DNA from: Periplaneta americana
Taxonomy: Eukaryota > Arthropoda > Insecta > Blattodea > Blattidae
Length of the DNA: 64,000 bases
NCBI RefSeq assembly: GCF_040183065.1
Contig: NC_091119.1
Coordinates: 63,598,392-63,662,391 of the forward strand
Reading direction: 5' to 3'
Each line of letters starts with the position of its first letter. Within the stretch, counting starts at the first letter, position 1. The notes below the pieces were generated by a model, which saw only the letters and a list, made by a program, of their open reading frames with translations, did not search any database and was not told the DNA's origin. The position numbers and the translations under genes were made by a program. This document shows positions 1 to 11,700 of this stretch, one piece after another.

Positions 1-453
1 TCTGTATAAATAGATATGCTTGTATTTAGTCATTTTACTTATTAATTGCATATAAATTAGCTTTATATGTATACGCCCTCAGGTATACACGGTTTTAAAC
101 TTTATGTTTAACTCCTCTTCGATATCCATTGTGCACCACCATATTTTCAAACTACCAGCCGTCACTGATATCCACTCTTGGCGGCTTAATTCATTTACTA
201 TTGAAAGTTATTGCTGAAATAATAGGCCTACATATACAAAAATCACAATTTAATATGAACGAAGAACAATTAATAAATCTTGTGTAGAATTATCCTCTTT
301 TCTATGACAAAACACAAAAGTACTGTTCGGTTTAATTCCACTAGATGTGAGAGGCAGCAGACTTTTCGTTTCTATTCGATTCTGCTAAGTGAGAGCGAGC
401 CTTAAGACACCTATCACATTAATTCCGACGAAACTGTTTTTTATGATTGTGAA

Positions 454-770
454 TTTGGTGTTATGGAACTGTCTCATGAGTAGATTTTAGGTTAAATGCC
501 TAATTCTTTCTGTAGGGATAAACTAAAACTACTTAAATATCTTCACATTTTATCTAAAATATGGATGTTTGAAAGTGGTTTTATGATGCGTAAAATCCCT
601 ATTTTCCCCATTTGGTGTTCTGGAACTGTCTCATGAGTAGATTTTAGGTTAAATGCCTGTTTCTTTCTGTAGGGATAAACTAAAACTACTTAAATATTTT
701 CACATTTTATCTAAAATATGAACATTTGAAAGTGGTTTTATGGTGTGTAAAATGCCTATTTTGCCCATAG
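454..770. repeat. Tandem duplication, about 157-bp unit
   Basis: The segment beginning 'tttggtgttatggaactgtc' at 454 recurs at 611 as 'tttggtgttctggaactgtc', and similarity continues through 'gggataaactaaaactactt' and 'gaaagtggttttatg'. The two units differ at scattered positions. No coding potential was seen. Confidence 0.85.
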
Positions 771-1108
771 GGATCTATTTAAGTTTTAGAGCCTAATATT
801 GCCTATTTCTATTTGTTAACGTATGTATTTCTAAATTTTCGTGTAGCAAAGAAAGAGAAAGTTTTGAATGTCATGGGGTAAGTAGGGTTCAAATATCCTG
901 TAATAGTTTGGTTGTAGGAATGAAGAAATTCCTGAAGGTGTCTGTTTTGTTGAGTACTTGAGCAGACAGTAGGAATGTGATGAATTGGGAGGATGTAATT
1001 CTCCCTAAAGAAATCTTTAGTGCAGGTTATGTAGGCATATTATCACATTGGTTTTCGACGTTTTCATCTTTTCTGTGTGTAACTTTTTTTTTTTTTTTTC
1101 CAAGTAGA

Positions 1109-1324
1109 ATGGCCTCATGTAAACATAAAAATCTGAGTTTGAGAGACAAGGCAGCAATTACAGAAATGATCGAGACAGGGACCAGCTACTCTGTGATTGC
1201 TAAGCAATTCGAGATTGGCAAATCAGTGATTAGTGACATAAGAGGAACAAAGAAAACAAATATAAGACAAAGCACAGCGGATCACAGGTCTGGTGAATGT
1301 AAAACCCTGAAAATCCCAAGGTAG
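1109..1324 (+). pseudogene. Pogo/Tigger transposase N-terminus (fragment)
   Basis: MASCKHKNLSLRDKAAITEM and the following residues, ending near VISDIRGTKK, match the Psq/CENP-B-type helix-turn-helix that starts Tigger/pogo/jerky transposases. It stops at 1324, well before any DDE domain, so it is a relic. The reading frame is open upstream but the natural Met is at 1109. Confidence 0.65.
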
Positions 1325-1376
1325 ACAATGCTATTTTTATGTGGTTCATTAACAGAGATGGCTACACATTCATTCA

Positions 1377-1627
1377 GTCCACACCTGTGGAGTAACAGCG
1401 TATCTGGCCGCAAAACCAGGTGGCCTGGGTTCGATTCCCAGTTGGGACAAGTTACCTGGTTGAGGTTTTTTCCAGGGTTTTCCCTCAACCCAATATGAGC
1501 AAATGCTGGGTAACTTTCGGTGCTGGACCCCGGACTCATTTCACCAGCATTATCACCTTCATTTCATTCAGACGCTAAGTAACCTAAGATGTTGATAAAG
1601 CATCGTAAAATAACCTACTAAAATAAA
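1377..1627 (+). mobile_element. SINE family 1 (tRNA-derived), copy A
   Basis: It starts 'gtccacacctgtggagtaac', carries a B-box-like 'gggttcgattccc' and ends in a 'cgtaaaataacctac' tail. It is flanked by the imperfect 11-bp duplication ACATTCATTCA / ACATTAATTCA. The shared body motifs are 'tttcggtgctgg' and 'cattatcaccttcat'. Confidence 0.9.
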
Positions 1628-1917
1628 ACATTAATTCAAATAAGATTGGTAATCTGAAAGATTCATTACTATGAACGACCCTTTTCCCCAATCTGTTCGG
1701 ATTATAAAGTCCTTACCGTACATACATTATTTACTTTAGTACGATTCTTGGCATCTCTCAGTGCAGTCCCTACCCGGAGATCCGATTGAGGGACTATTTT
1801 ACCTCCGGAGAATTTTACACTGAGGGACTCCATGAATCATAAGCAGTGAAAAATATAATGGGACTGCGTTGGTGGTAATGCAGCTTATGTGGGTACCTCT
1901 TTGTTACTTGTTAGCTT

Positions 1918-2366
1918 AAACAACAAGTTTAAGCCCCCTCACCACGACAAGGCGAGTACCCACCTGGAAATGTACAAAAACTTGCCCAGACATATTCAGA
2001 CATTTTTAACAAGAGTCTGAACAGGTCACATTGTCACTCAATTGTACCTACACCGATTTCACATTTCTGATAATCCTACTTGTCTGTGGTGTAATAACCA
2101 TGATGAAGATCTGGAACACATTCTTCTATTTTGTCCATCCATAAACCACAAAAGAAGTAAATTAAAATCATCAGTACCAGTTGCAGAAGACACAGCCCTG
2201 CAGTATATATTGACTACACCCCCACTCTGGCTACTAGCAACAGGCATTTATAATGAACACTGATCAAAATACCCCTCATTTCTCGTGAAAAACAACAACT
2301 TAATAGACTACAGTGGATTTTATGTTGTCAGCAACCAGCTGGATACATTAAGGAGATTGATCAGTA
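1918..2366 (+). pseudogene. LINE B 3' fragment (zinc-knuckle end of RT polyprotein)
   Basis: The frame at 2042-2263 encodes YLHRFHISDNPTCLWCNN, then HILLFCPSINHKRSK, the C-terminal Cys/His cluster of an I/LOA-like LINE. The same text occurs in the minus-strand LINE at 48244-49582. It ends near 'gagattgatc', the start of the (ATTG)n tail seen there. The 5' boundary is approximate. Confidence 0.7.
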
Positions 2367-4260
2367 TACATTATTTACCTTGAAACATAATCTAAATTAT
2401 TACAGTTTCTTCCCTCTTACCTGCATTATTATATTTTCTTACTTCAGTCTTCAAAAATATATTGTACTAGTTACTGTAACAGTTCATTCTTTCATATTTT
2501 CACCAGTTCACTTTTGTCTATCATATTTTAGTAGACTAACATTTCTCCGAGATTGCATACATTTCTTTTCTCATCTGGTTAGTCACTGATATCATCTTTC
2601 CTCTAAGATTTTTTTAAAGCTATTCAAGATAAACTCTTTTGTATTTATGTTCCTAAATTAGACTAGTATTGGTTGATTCCTTCACTGTACTAGTCTGATG
2701 GCTTCTTCAATATGGTTCTAATCCAGATTTAGCCCGGAAAACTACATTATTAATATATTTCAGCTTCATTTTCGCGCCGGTCTTCTGTAATGTCGAAAAT
2801 AATTAGATTTTTTTTTTTCCTTTGTTGGTTCTCAAGATATTTTCACCTTCATCTGTAATTTATTCTTCTCTTGTGTTTTTTGATGTTCTAAGTATTGACT
2901 GTCATTTCTTGTTTAGTCCATCTGTTGTTTGCTTCATGTCATTTAAGTTCTCTTTGAATTCGTCCATCATTAATTTAAACCCTTTCTTAATTTCATCCTC
3001 TATCAATTTTAAAAGCGCTGCCTCTGCCCCCCATGGTCGGTCCTTAATTTAGTTCAACACCACCAATTTATAAGTAGGCCTAATGGTAACATTATCAATC
3101 CTATTGTTTATATTAGTACTGTCTTCCTCCGACGAGTTTAGTGCTGGGACCTGAGGTATTCTTGCCATCGGTGCGTGGGGGTTGCAGGTAGATTCTTTTG
3201 TTGCTACAGTCAAGCCGAGCCGAGCGGAGTGGGAAGTATTAATCGTCCAAAAATATGCAGTCTTCAGTTTGTAGTAGTGTGACTGTGTGCACGTGTTAGG
3301 TACTCTATATACGAGTGAAATGTTTTCAATATGATTGTACTTCCTTCCAGACTGCCGCTGTCACTGTTCCCTCCCACTCCAGTACCGCACTAGACTAGTC
3401 GGAACCGCATTCCTCTCAACACTAAACTCCTCAGAGGATGACAGTAGATCTTAGTCGAGAGTGTGCTGGATCTTAAGCACTGCACACTTTCGATTCTTGC
3501 TTGATTGTACACATATATCCACATCCATTTTGTTTTGTTGGTTTTTTTTTTTTTTTCACAACACTTCCACAACTTTCCAAATTACGTCATTCTTACTGTT
3601 GACCTCGATTAATAGGGCTAAAACATTATTCTCCACTGTATGTTCCACTTAAGGTGAATCAACCTCTATTGCTGTGGTGGCATCTGAAATCAACAGAGTT
3701 CTGCTAAACACGACTGTTCTCATCCATTTGCTGTTGACTAGTAATTATATATAGAGCAATAAATTTATTATATAAATAACATATTAATATTGCGTTCTCT
3801 TTGTTTCTGGATGTGTTTATTTCAGTTATGTTAGTGATTTCTTCAATCTTGGAGAGTCGTTCTTGGTAACCTACCAAAGAGATAGGCCTAGTTTCTCATT
3901 CCCTTACTTATTCTAATTATGGAGATCAATCTTGCACCACACTGCGGTACTGTAAAAGTCTTAATTGTATTTAATTTGGGTTAAATTTTTTTCTGTTCTT
4001 AAAAGTGAAGTAAAAATCCAACACTCGAGAGTACACAGATGCTTTTAAGTGTTTATTATTATTAGTTATTACTTATTATCATTCATACCAAAGACTTCTT
4101 TTTCAATCTTTTTCTTTCCTTTAGTACATTACTTTTATTTATTTTTTGGCACCTAAACTAATTTTTATTACTGTAACATCTAATATCTAGTTATAGCTCT
4201 TAATAATTTATTTATTAAGTGAGGTGAATTTTTGGAATAAATTGTTGTTATAATATATGC
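2367..4260. other. RAE1 intron or upstream DNA, nothing recognised
   Basis: AT-rich with poly-T tracts near 2808 and 3541. I could not place any of the missing RAE1 exons here, nor any other gene. Confidence 0.5.
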
Positions 4261-4976
4261 TTAAGGGGTTAAGTACAGCTTACAGCAGTAAATTTATTGG
4301 AAAGATTCAACATTTTTTCCTCCATTATTGTAGTTTGTACAATAATGAAAATTGGTATGTATAAAACATTGCCATTCTGCTATATAAAAAAAATATTTTT
4401 ACGATTTAAAAAAACATTATTATTTTTTTTTCAAAATTCAAAATGGTGGCAGTTCACTGTGCAACGATGAAGCGTTTTCCTCATAACTCATAAACTCGTT
4501 AACTTTTTCATGTTCTCTTTTATTTTATTGCTGAAACTCATATTTATATGCTCTTTCAACTACATTCCTTAATAAATAATATTTTTTTTTATTTTGTGTT
4601 AGACGAAAATACTGGTATTTGACCATTTTTTAAAATGAATTTATTTTTATCACACAATCTACCGAAGTAGAGAAGTGATCTCGCATCATATTGTAGATAT
4701 GACATGCATAAATATGCACAAAAGATTTCATCACAGAATGTTGGATAGTTTTTTAAGTTATGTGGGAAACGCTTCATCACTGCACAGCAAACTGGATTTT
4801 GAAAAAAAAAATGTAAATAATTTTTTCTAAATCGTAAAAATATTTTCTTCATATAGCAGAAGGACAGTGTTTTACACATACAAATTTTCATTATTGTACA
4901 AGATACAGTAATGGAGGAAAAAAAATGTTGAATATTTCCAAAATTTTACTGCTGTAAGCTGTGCTTAACCCCTTAA
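4261..4976. mobile_element. TTAA-flanked MITE with long inverted repeats (copy 1)
   Basis: The left end TTAAGGGGTTAAG is mirrored exactly by CTTAACCCCTTAA at the right. Inside, 'tacagcttacagcagtaaa' and 'aaaattggtatgt' recur inverted, giving arms of about 200 bp. No reading frame is intact. TTAA at both edges suggests a piggyBac-type target, although the TTAA is part of the palindromic end. It sits in the RAE1 intron, 66 bp before an exon. Confidence 0.82.
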
Positions 4977-5042
4977 ACTGAATTGTTGTTTTGGTAGCTA
5001 TTTCTTGAGAATGAATTATGACTCAATTTTTAACTCATGCAG

Positions 5043-5327
5043 GATTACCCTATGGCTGTTGTGGGCACAGCAGGGCGTGGCCTCATCGTGTACCAACTTG
5101 AGGGTAAGCCCCAAGAATTCAAGAGGATTGAGTCACCACTGAAATACCAACACCGTTGTGTTGCCATCTTCCGTGACAAGAAGAAGTCACCAACAGGCTA
5201 TGCCTTGGGCAGTGTGGAGGGGCGAGTGGCCATCCAATATGTGAACCCACAGAATCCAAAGGACAACTTCACCTTCAAGTGCCATCGTTCAAATGGAGCT
5301 CCCAATGGCTACCAGGACATCTATGCC
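5043..5327 (+). CDS. Rae1: RAE1 exon: WD40 blades (YPMAVV... to QDIYA)
   Basis: The acceptor is 'catgcag' before GATTACCC and the donor is GCC|gtgagt. The exon is 285 bp, phase 0 at both ends, coding 95 residues from DYPMAVVG to QDIYA. A TTAA-flanked MITE ends only 66 bp upstream of the acceptor. Confidence 0.93.
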
Positions 5328-8300
5328 GTGAGTATTAAAACCTCTGCACTGTTTGCTCAGTCTGTAGGTTATTAACACTGCAAGTCCTGAATTTGTGTGT
5401 TTAGGTGAATGACATAGCCTTCCATCCTGTGCATGGCACACTGGCAACTGTTGGGTCAGATGGAAGCTTCAGTTTCTGGGACAAGGATGCACGCACCAAA
5501 CTGAAGCCATCTGAGGCCATGGAGCAGCCCATTACGCGCTGCTGCTTCAACAATAATGGACAAATCTTCGCCTATGCTGTCAGCTATGACTGGTCCAAGG
5601 TCAGATACGACTGCCATCACTTTATTATTCTACTAGCTGAACAATTAATTAATATCAGCTTTTCGCACCAGATATGTAATGTTTCGAATGTGTTTAGTTA
5701 GGTTTTTCTTTGGTGTAACTTGGTAGATCGCAAGGTAAATCTCTTAAAAATTGATCACGACGATGACATGTATTTGCACAGAATAGATAGCCCTTTTATT
5801 TTTTTAGTTTTATATCAATGTTGGGTACAGTTATATTCATATATTCTAGTCCACACCTGTGGAGTAACGGTTAGCACGTCTGGCCGCAAAACCAGGTGGC
5901 CAGGGTTCGAATCCGGTTGGGGCAAGTTACCTGGTTGAGATTTTTTCCCTTAACCCAATTTGAGCAAATGCTGAGTAACTTTCGGTGCTGGATCCCGGAC
6001 TCATTTCACCGGCATTATCACCTTCATCTCATTCAGACGCTAAATAACCTAATGTTTATACAGAGTCATAAAATAACCTACTTAAAATATATATATATAT
6101 ATATATATTTTTTTTTCCTATAAAGTAATTCATGTATATTTCTTAGTTTTTCTGCAAAGAAATTTTTCATTGGGAAGCATGGTTTTACAAGTATAATTCT
6201 TTTTACAAAAAATATTTTGCGCAGGATTGCCGTCAATGACAAACACAGTTCTACATCCATAAACTCTTCTGCTAACTGCACCATTGAGCCACTGATTTTT
6301 TTTTTCCACGGCATTGCAATAATTAATTTTTATATTTCACATAATGAGAAATGAAAAACAAATTTGAGTAATACATAGCAATTATTTAATTAAAAAAATT
6401 TTTTTTTAATATATAAATTTGACTCATACCATATCAGTGAAGTTTTATAGGGAGCAATTGTAGAAAAGTCTTTGTTTATAACAGGTTAATTGTTTATGGT
6501 GACTTGAAAATTTTTTGAATATTTTCTAGTAACTTTTTACTTCAAAACATTTTATAAATGCTGCTCTGGCATATCGTCATTGTACCTGCAATAACTCCTA
6601 TGTGACATATTTATCGATTTTCAAATCTCCTATATGTAATTATATGTCTTTGTTTCGAAAATGTAAGAATTTACAGTCTCCTATGTACGACTGCCATAGG
6701 ATAAATAAACGTGTTTTTTCTTCCTACTGAAAAATGTTATATTTTGCACATAGGAGTTATTCCAGGAACAATGACGATATAAAGCGAGATTGATAAGTTT
6801 ACCAGCCACCCTTTTGAACTGAAGACAGATTAACAATACGATAAATTCAAAATACTGTTTCAAAACGGGAAATATTCATTATCAGGATTAATTTATATTA
6901 CACAAATAACATTATTTGTCTTGAAGGACAGTTAAATACATCTTTATTGAACATTCATATAGGCGAGAAAATATTTACAAGTTCTGTGCGTTAAATAATA
7001 GATATAACAAAAGAAATTCAGACATAGTAGGATTTAACAAAATCTGTATTATTGAGGATACCATATTTACTCCAATATAAGATTTTATTTAATTTGCGAG
7101 AGCAAAACAATAGAAAATTTTCTTTTGTATCATAATATGTTAAGGCTGTTAGGTCAAGTACAATTCTCCTTTTAATAAGTTGGCACCTCAACCCTCTTTC
7201 CTCAGTCTTCAGTTATGTGTGTGGGGTGGTAAGAGCAATTAGAAATCAGAGAGAAAGAGATTGTTGAAGGGTGAATTGTATCCTTGTGTTTTTACACTAT
7301 GAGTAATAAATATACATGTCTGCTTGAAGTTCTTGCTTATGCATAGAACAATGATGTGCAAATAATGGGCTGCCAATTCTCGACTTAATGGATTATAGTC
7401 TGTTATTGGACAACCAAACTAATGACCACTATCAGGAAAATATTTCGGTATGAATAAGGAAGTGTTGCACATAGGCGCAGTTATGGGGGGGGGGGGCACT
7501 GCCCCCCCCCAAACTTGTCTGAACTCTTTTATACTTTATTAAAGTTAGAAAATATTGAATTCAAAATATCTTTTTTCCTTTTGTTTATGATTAAGTTTCT
7601 GTGCTTAAACTGACGAATTAATGTCTTCAAATCATGGGTCTGGACTATAATATTTATTTTATATTTTTGAATGTGTAAGAATTTCTATATCTCTTTGGAA
7701 GAATGGAAGCATTAATGTTTCTTTTGTAACAGCCTGTACTAGTGTGTTAGAAGTCTGCAGGTGTTCAGGTTGCCACTTTGAGAAATACGAATAACATACT
7801 GCTTAACAATGCAGAAAAAAAAGAAAAGAGATCCCGGTATAATAGTAAACTTAAAGACGAGATTAAATAAAATAATCAGAGTTTAAATTTCATATGATAT
7901 CTTCAGGAAAGCTTAATATAAAAAAAGTTTTTATTAGCACTGTTACGTAGTTTTATTGATGTGTGTTTCTTCACGAGAGAGAAAAAGAGAGGGATTGTTT
8001 TAATTATGCCCTATTATAATTTATAGTAGATCTACAGTTTAAGCCCTACACAGTTCGGTCTGAAACATTCCTGATGTGGATGTAACACTGTAAGAAACAT
8101 GCCCCCCGAAAATGCCTTTATTAAATGATTATATTCAGATATACTGTACCAAAGTCAAGCTATAACTGGGGGATTCTAGGGTTTTTCTTTGCCCCCTCCC
8201 AAAGGAAATGGTTCTCTCTCCGCCTATGATGTTCCAGTTGGGGACGAGACTTTTATGACCTGTTTATTATATTGTTTCGTATTTTCCAGTTATATAATAC

Positions 8301-8525
8301 TATTCAATTACTTTTTTCGGAAATTAAATGTCTTACATTCGAGTAAATATTATGTACTCGCATTAATGTAACAAACATTTTAAAAGATGTAGATTTCAAT
8401 GCACTGCAAGTTGATATCACTGTGTATTCTGTTTACAGGGACATGAATTCTACAACCCCATGAAGAAGAACTACATATTTCTCCGATCTTGTTATGACGA
8501 ATTGAAACCTCGCAGCTCCTCTTAA
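5043..8525 (+). CDS. Rae1: RAE1 mRNA export factor, 3' three coding exons (partial gene)
   Basis: RAE1 is a WD40 beta-propeller protein that binds the nucleoporin NUP98, helps mRNA leave the nucleus and takes part in spindle assembly. Three exons (5043-5327, 5405-5599, 8439-8525) join in frame, all in phase 0, to give 188 residues plus TAA at 8523-8525. Family-typical stretches are visible: [79 protein letters not shown] and the C-terminal [17 protein letters not shown]. This is the C-terminal half of a protein of about 365 residues. The N-terminal exons were not found between 1 and 5042 and presumably lie upstream. The introns are 77 bp and 2839 bp; the long one holds a SINE, a C-run element and an inverted repeat. 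The identification is by recalled family similarity. Confidence 0.93.
5405..5599 (+). CDS. Rae1: RAE1 exon: last WD40 repeat ([16 protein letters not shown])
   Basis: The acceptor is 'gtgtttag' before GTGAATGAC and the donor is TCCAAG|gtcaga. The 195 bp encode [12 protein letters not shown] to SYDWSK, including the [18 protein letters not shown] segment that is nearly invariant in RAE1. Confidence 0.93.
5849..6086 (+). mobile_element. SINE family 1, copy B (in RAE1 intron)
   Basis: It begins 'gtccacacctgtggagtaac', with B box 'gggttcgaatccgg', and ends 'aaaataacctacttaaaa' followed by (AT)n. The 'ccggggttttccctcaaccc' stretch is shortened compared with copy C. Confidence 0.88.
6571..6780. 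repeat. Inverted-repeat element, 34-bp arms
   Basis: The arm at 6571-6604 (starts 'atatcgtcattgtacctgca') is matched inverted at 6747-6780 with two mismatches out of 34. The inner 142 bp are AT-rich without coding potential. It could be a small MITE; no clear target duplication was seen. Confidence 0.7.
7470..8228. mobile_element. Non-autonomous element with G/C run and 8-bp TSD, copy 1
   Basis: The end CATAGGCGCAG is mirrored by CTCCGCCTATG. Flanking 8-mers GTGTTGCA / ATGTTCCA match at 6 of 8. A 'ggggggggg..cactgcccccccc' hairpin lies just inside the left end. The whole sequence is related to 9270-10060. The hAT-like assignment rests only on the 8-bp duplications. Confidence 0.75.
8439..8525 (+). 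CDS. Rae1: RAE1 terminal exon
   Basis: The acceptor is 'ctgtttacag' before GGACATGAA. It encodes [18 protein letters not shown] and then [10 protein letters not shown] and TAA. This tail is the RAE1 C-terminal signature, and the exon was chosen because it continues the SYDWSK exon in phase 0. Confidence 0.92.
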   Translation, partial: GHEFYNPMKKNYIFLRSCYDELKPRSSS

Positions 8526-8629
8526 ACTTGCATCACCAGTCTTTGTAAAAGGGAGTAAATATTCATTTGGTACAACAGACGAGTTTTCATTTAATTGCAT
8601 TTAGCCTCCATTACATAACAATTCTGAGC

Positions 8630-8730
8630 CTAGAGGATTATTTCGTTCTTGAAGCTGCGAGTGAGCTCCTTGTAAGGCAAGACGATGGAGTTGAGCAGGA
8701 TGACTTCTGAAGGCACTGTCACACTGCAGC
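8630..8730 (-). CDS. Gmppa: GMPPA terminal exon
   Basis: The acceptor is 'gtgttgcag' before GCTGCAGTG and the stop TAG is at 8630-8632. It encodes (G)[16 protein letters not shown] and [16 protein letters not shown]. Only 104 bp separate this stop from the RAE1 stop on the other strand. Confidence 0.93.
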
Positions 8731-11700
8731 CTGCAACACAACAGTAAATTTTAGTCATGCATTTAATAACAATAAACCCCATATATGTTTCATGTCTGAG
8801 TTACTTGTTTCTCCATTTTCCTATCAGACTCCTTCCTGACAATTATTTTCTTTGTAAATTTTCAGCCAACTGGAAACTCAAACTTTAGTGTACATACGAA
8901 ACAAGTTACGAGAATATTACTCGTAGTCCTTTATGAATTCTTCTATCTATGCAGGACAGTTGGAATCTATTCATATTTCAGCACTGTATTCAGACCCTCT
9001 TTCGCTTATTGATTTCTAATAAAACAAGCAGTATATGAGTGTAAGATTTCAAAGACGAAGCATTTTACAACTCTTTTTCATCTCAGCTTTTCCTTTTGGT
9101 TTATATACGTCGTTCAAATGTGTTGCGAGTTTCCCCTTACAAACTGCTATGGGTCAGTGAGATCTCTATCAAAGACCTCCATAATCGTTAATTAAAAATA
9201 TTTCAGACTTAATAGCGAGGGTTTATTCAAGAATGAAGAATAATCATCTTTACTTCCATCACCCAGTGACATAGCGGAGTTATGGAGGGACACTCCCCCC
9301 CCCCCCCCAAACCTGTCTGAATTTTTTTTTCTACTAACGTTAGAAAATACTGAATTCAAAAGATCTTTTTTGCTTTTGTTTATGATTAAATTTCTGTTCT
9401 TAAATTGATGAATTAATGTCTTCAGATCATGTGTCTGGACTATAATATTTATTTTTAATTTCTGAATCTATAAGAATTTCTTTACCCCATTTGAAGAATG
9501 GAAGTACTGTAATGTTTCTTTTGTAACAGCCTGTACAAGTCTGCAGGTGTTCAGGCTGCCACATGGAGAAATATGAATAACATACTGCACAACAATGCAG
9601 AAAAAGAAAAGTGATCCCGGTATAATGTGTAAACTTAAAGATGAGATTAAATAAAATAATTAGAGTTCGCATTTCGTAATTATATCTTCAGGAAAGTAAA
9701 CTTTATATAAAAAAGTTTCTGTTAGCACTGTTACGTAGTTTTATTGACGTATGCATGTGTGACTGTACGAGAGAGAAAAAGAGGGAGATTGTTTTAAGTT
9801 ATGCTCTATTATAATTTGTAGTAAACCTACAGTTCAAGCCTTATACAACTCTGTCCAAAACATCGCAGATGTGGATTTAACACTGTAAGAAACATGCCCT
9901 CGAAAATATCTTTATTAAATAATGATATTCCGATATACTGTAGCACGGTCAAGCTATAACAGGGGAAGGAGGTAAATGGTGTCCCCCATTATCTCGTTAT
10001 ATGGGGATTCTATGGTTTTGCTTCCCTCCCCCCAAGGAAACTGTTCTCTCTCCGCCTATGCCCAGTGGCAGCCTAAAAATCCATTTCCTCAGTCAGATTG
10101 GAATCCAGGATGCTTGGATCGAAAGGCAAGCATGTTAACCACTAGATCAGCATTTTTCAGCCTTTTAAAGTTTCGTAGATAATCACATTATACCACTGAG
10201 TTACCACACTTCGACAACAAGTCTTTACCAATGTCCTTTCCAAATGTATGCACAGTGAACATTGCAGGCACCTGGAAAATTAATTGTTGTTAAATTCGTG
10301 TATTTAGAAGTTTCGTGAGTTACATCATTTTCTAAATTAGACACAAATAACAGCTGAACAGAGTTAGGTTCGTTCTTAAGGTGTGGGAAGAAAAACAGTA
10401 AGTAGAATCATAAAGATAGTATGATACAAAATTTCGGTACAGGTGTAGGCCTACTGAATGGCTGCCATGAAGACATCCCTAAGCCAGTCATATTTTTCTT
10501 TCCATGATTGTACAATATACAGAAAATGGTTATCAACCACCAGTTAGATAGTTTTGAATTCTGCTTGGGCTCATTGCCTAGTTGAATTCTTCCCCCCCCC
10601 CCCCCCAAGGCTTTTTCAAACTGTAAAGAAAATGTCAGATAATCCATAATAAATCACTACCATCCCTCCAAAATACCATCTTGTTATACTGATGCTAGAT
10701 AATGTTGTTGTCTAGTGCCTTGCATTTGGCAATGAAGCCATTAGCAGTATGCTAGATAATGTCATAGTTGATAATTTCGTTAAATCACCCTGTAAAAATA
10801 CAGTAAAAGCTCCCTAAAACGAAACTCAATTGTTCCAGAATTTTTGTTCCGTTTTCACAGATTTCTGTTTTGGTAAAACTAAGAATAGACTACTGCAGTA
10901 CATACAAAGTGAATTTTATTTTCATAATTATTAACTTATGTAATTGCAGCCCCTCTCTCTCCATCTCTGTGCCCTAGTTTCTTGGCCCCCACATTTATTT
11001 TAAAATATTAACAGTATCAAAATGACAATAGAAGAAAAAGCACTGATTCAATATGAAAAACTTATCAGATTACCAGGAAACAATTGGCATTCATACAGTC
11101 CTCTCTGTAGATTGAAAACTCAAAAAAGTTTCATATCCATTGTTCAAGAATTAAAACAGAAAATCGATATCCCGAATTTAAAAGAAAACTTACAAATTAA
11201 ACCAAACCCTTTAACTCTATTAAATATAGAATATAATCTAAATTTAACAGAAGAAATACTGAAATCAGAAGTAAACACTGAAATACCGAAACAATTGTCT
11301 TTAGAGACAATTAATATTAGATACCCTCCACAAAACTGGCTTCATTTATGCACAGACGGATCCTTGTTCTCCAGAGAACAAGGTGCCGGTGCAGGTGTTA
11401 CGTGCTGTCTCTTCTCACTTTATAGATCACTTGGATATGGAACAAGTTTTGATGGTGAAATCATTGCAATAAGTGAATGTCTCAGGAATCTTCTAAGCCA
11501 CATCAATAAATTTAGGAATGCAGTTATATTGTCAGACTTCAAAGCAGCTATTCTATCAATCGTCTCTAAACACACACCTTCATCTCAAACAGCAGAAATA
11601 ACTAAAATGCTCTCTCAATATCACTCAATAAAAGAACTGTATTCCAATGGATACCATCCCATTGTGGAATCCTGGGAAACGAGAATGCGGATGCTTTAGC

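Noticed and set aside
454-770. CRISPR-like direct repeats
   Set aside because: Only two long units with no spacers; it is a simple tandem duplication in a eukaryotic genome.
6078-6314. 78-aa minus-strand frame
   Set aside because: Ends in a peptide made from an (AT)n microsatellite and has no family resemblance.
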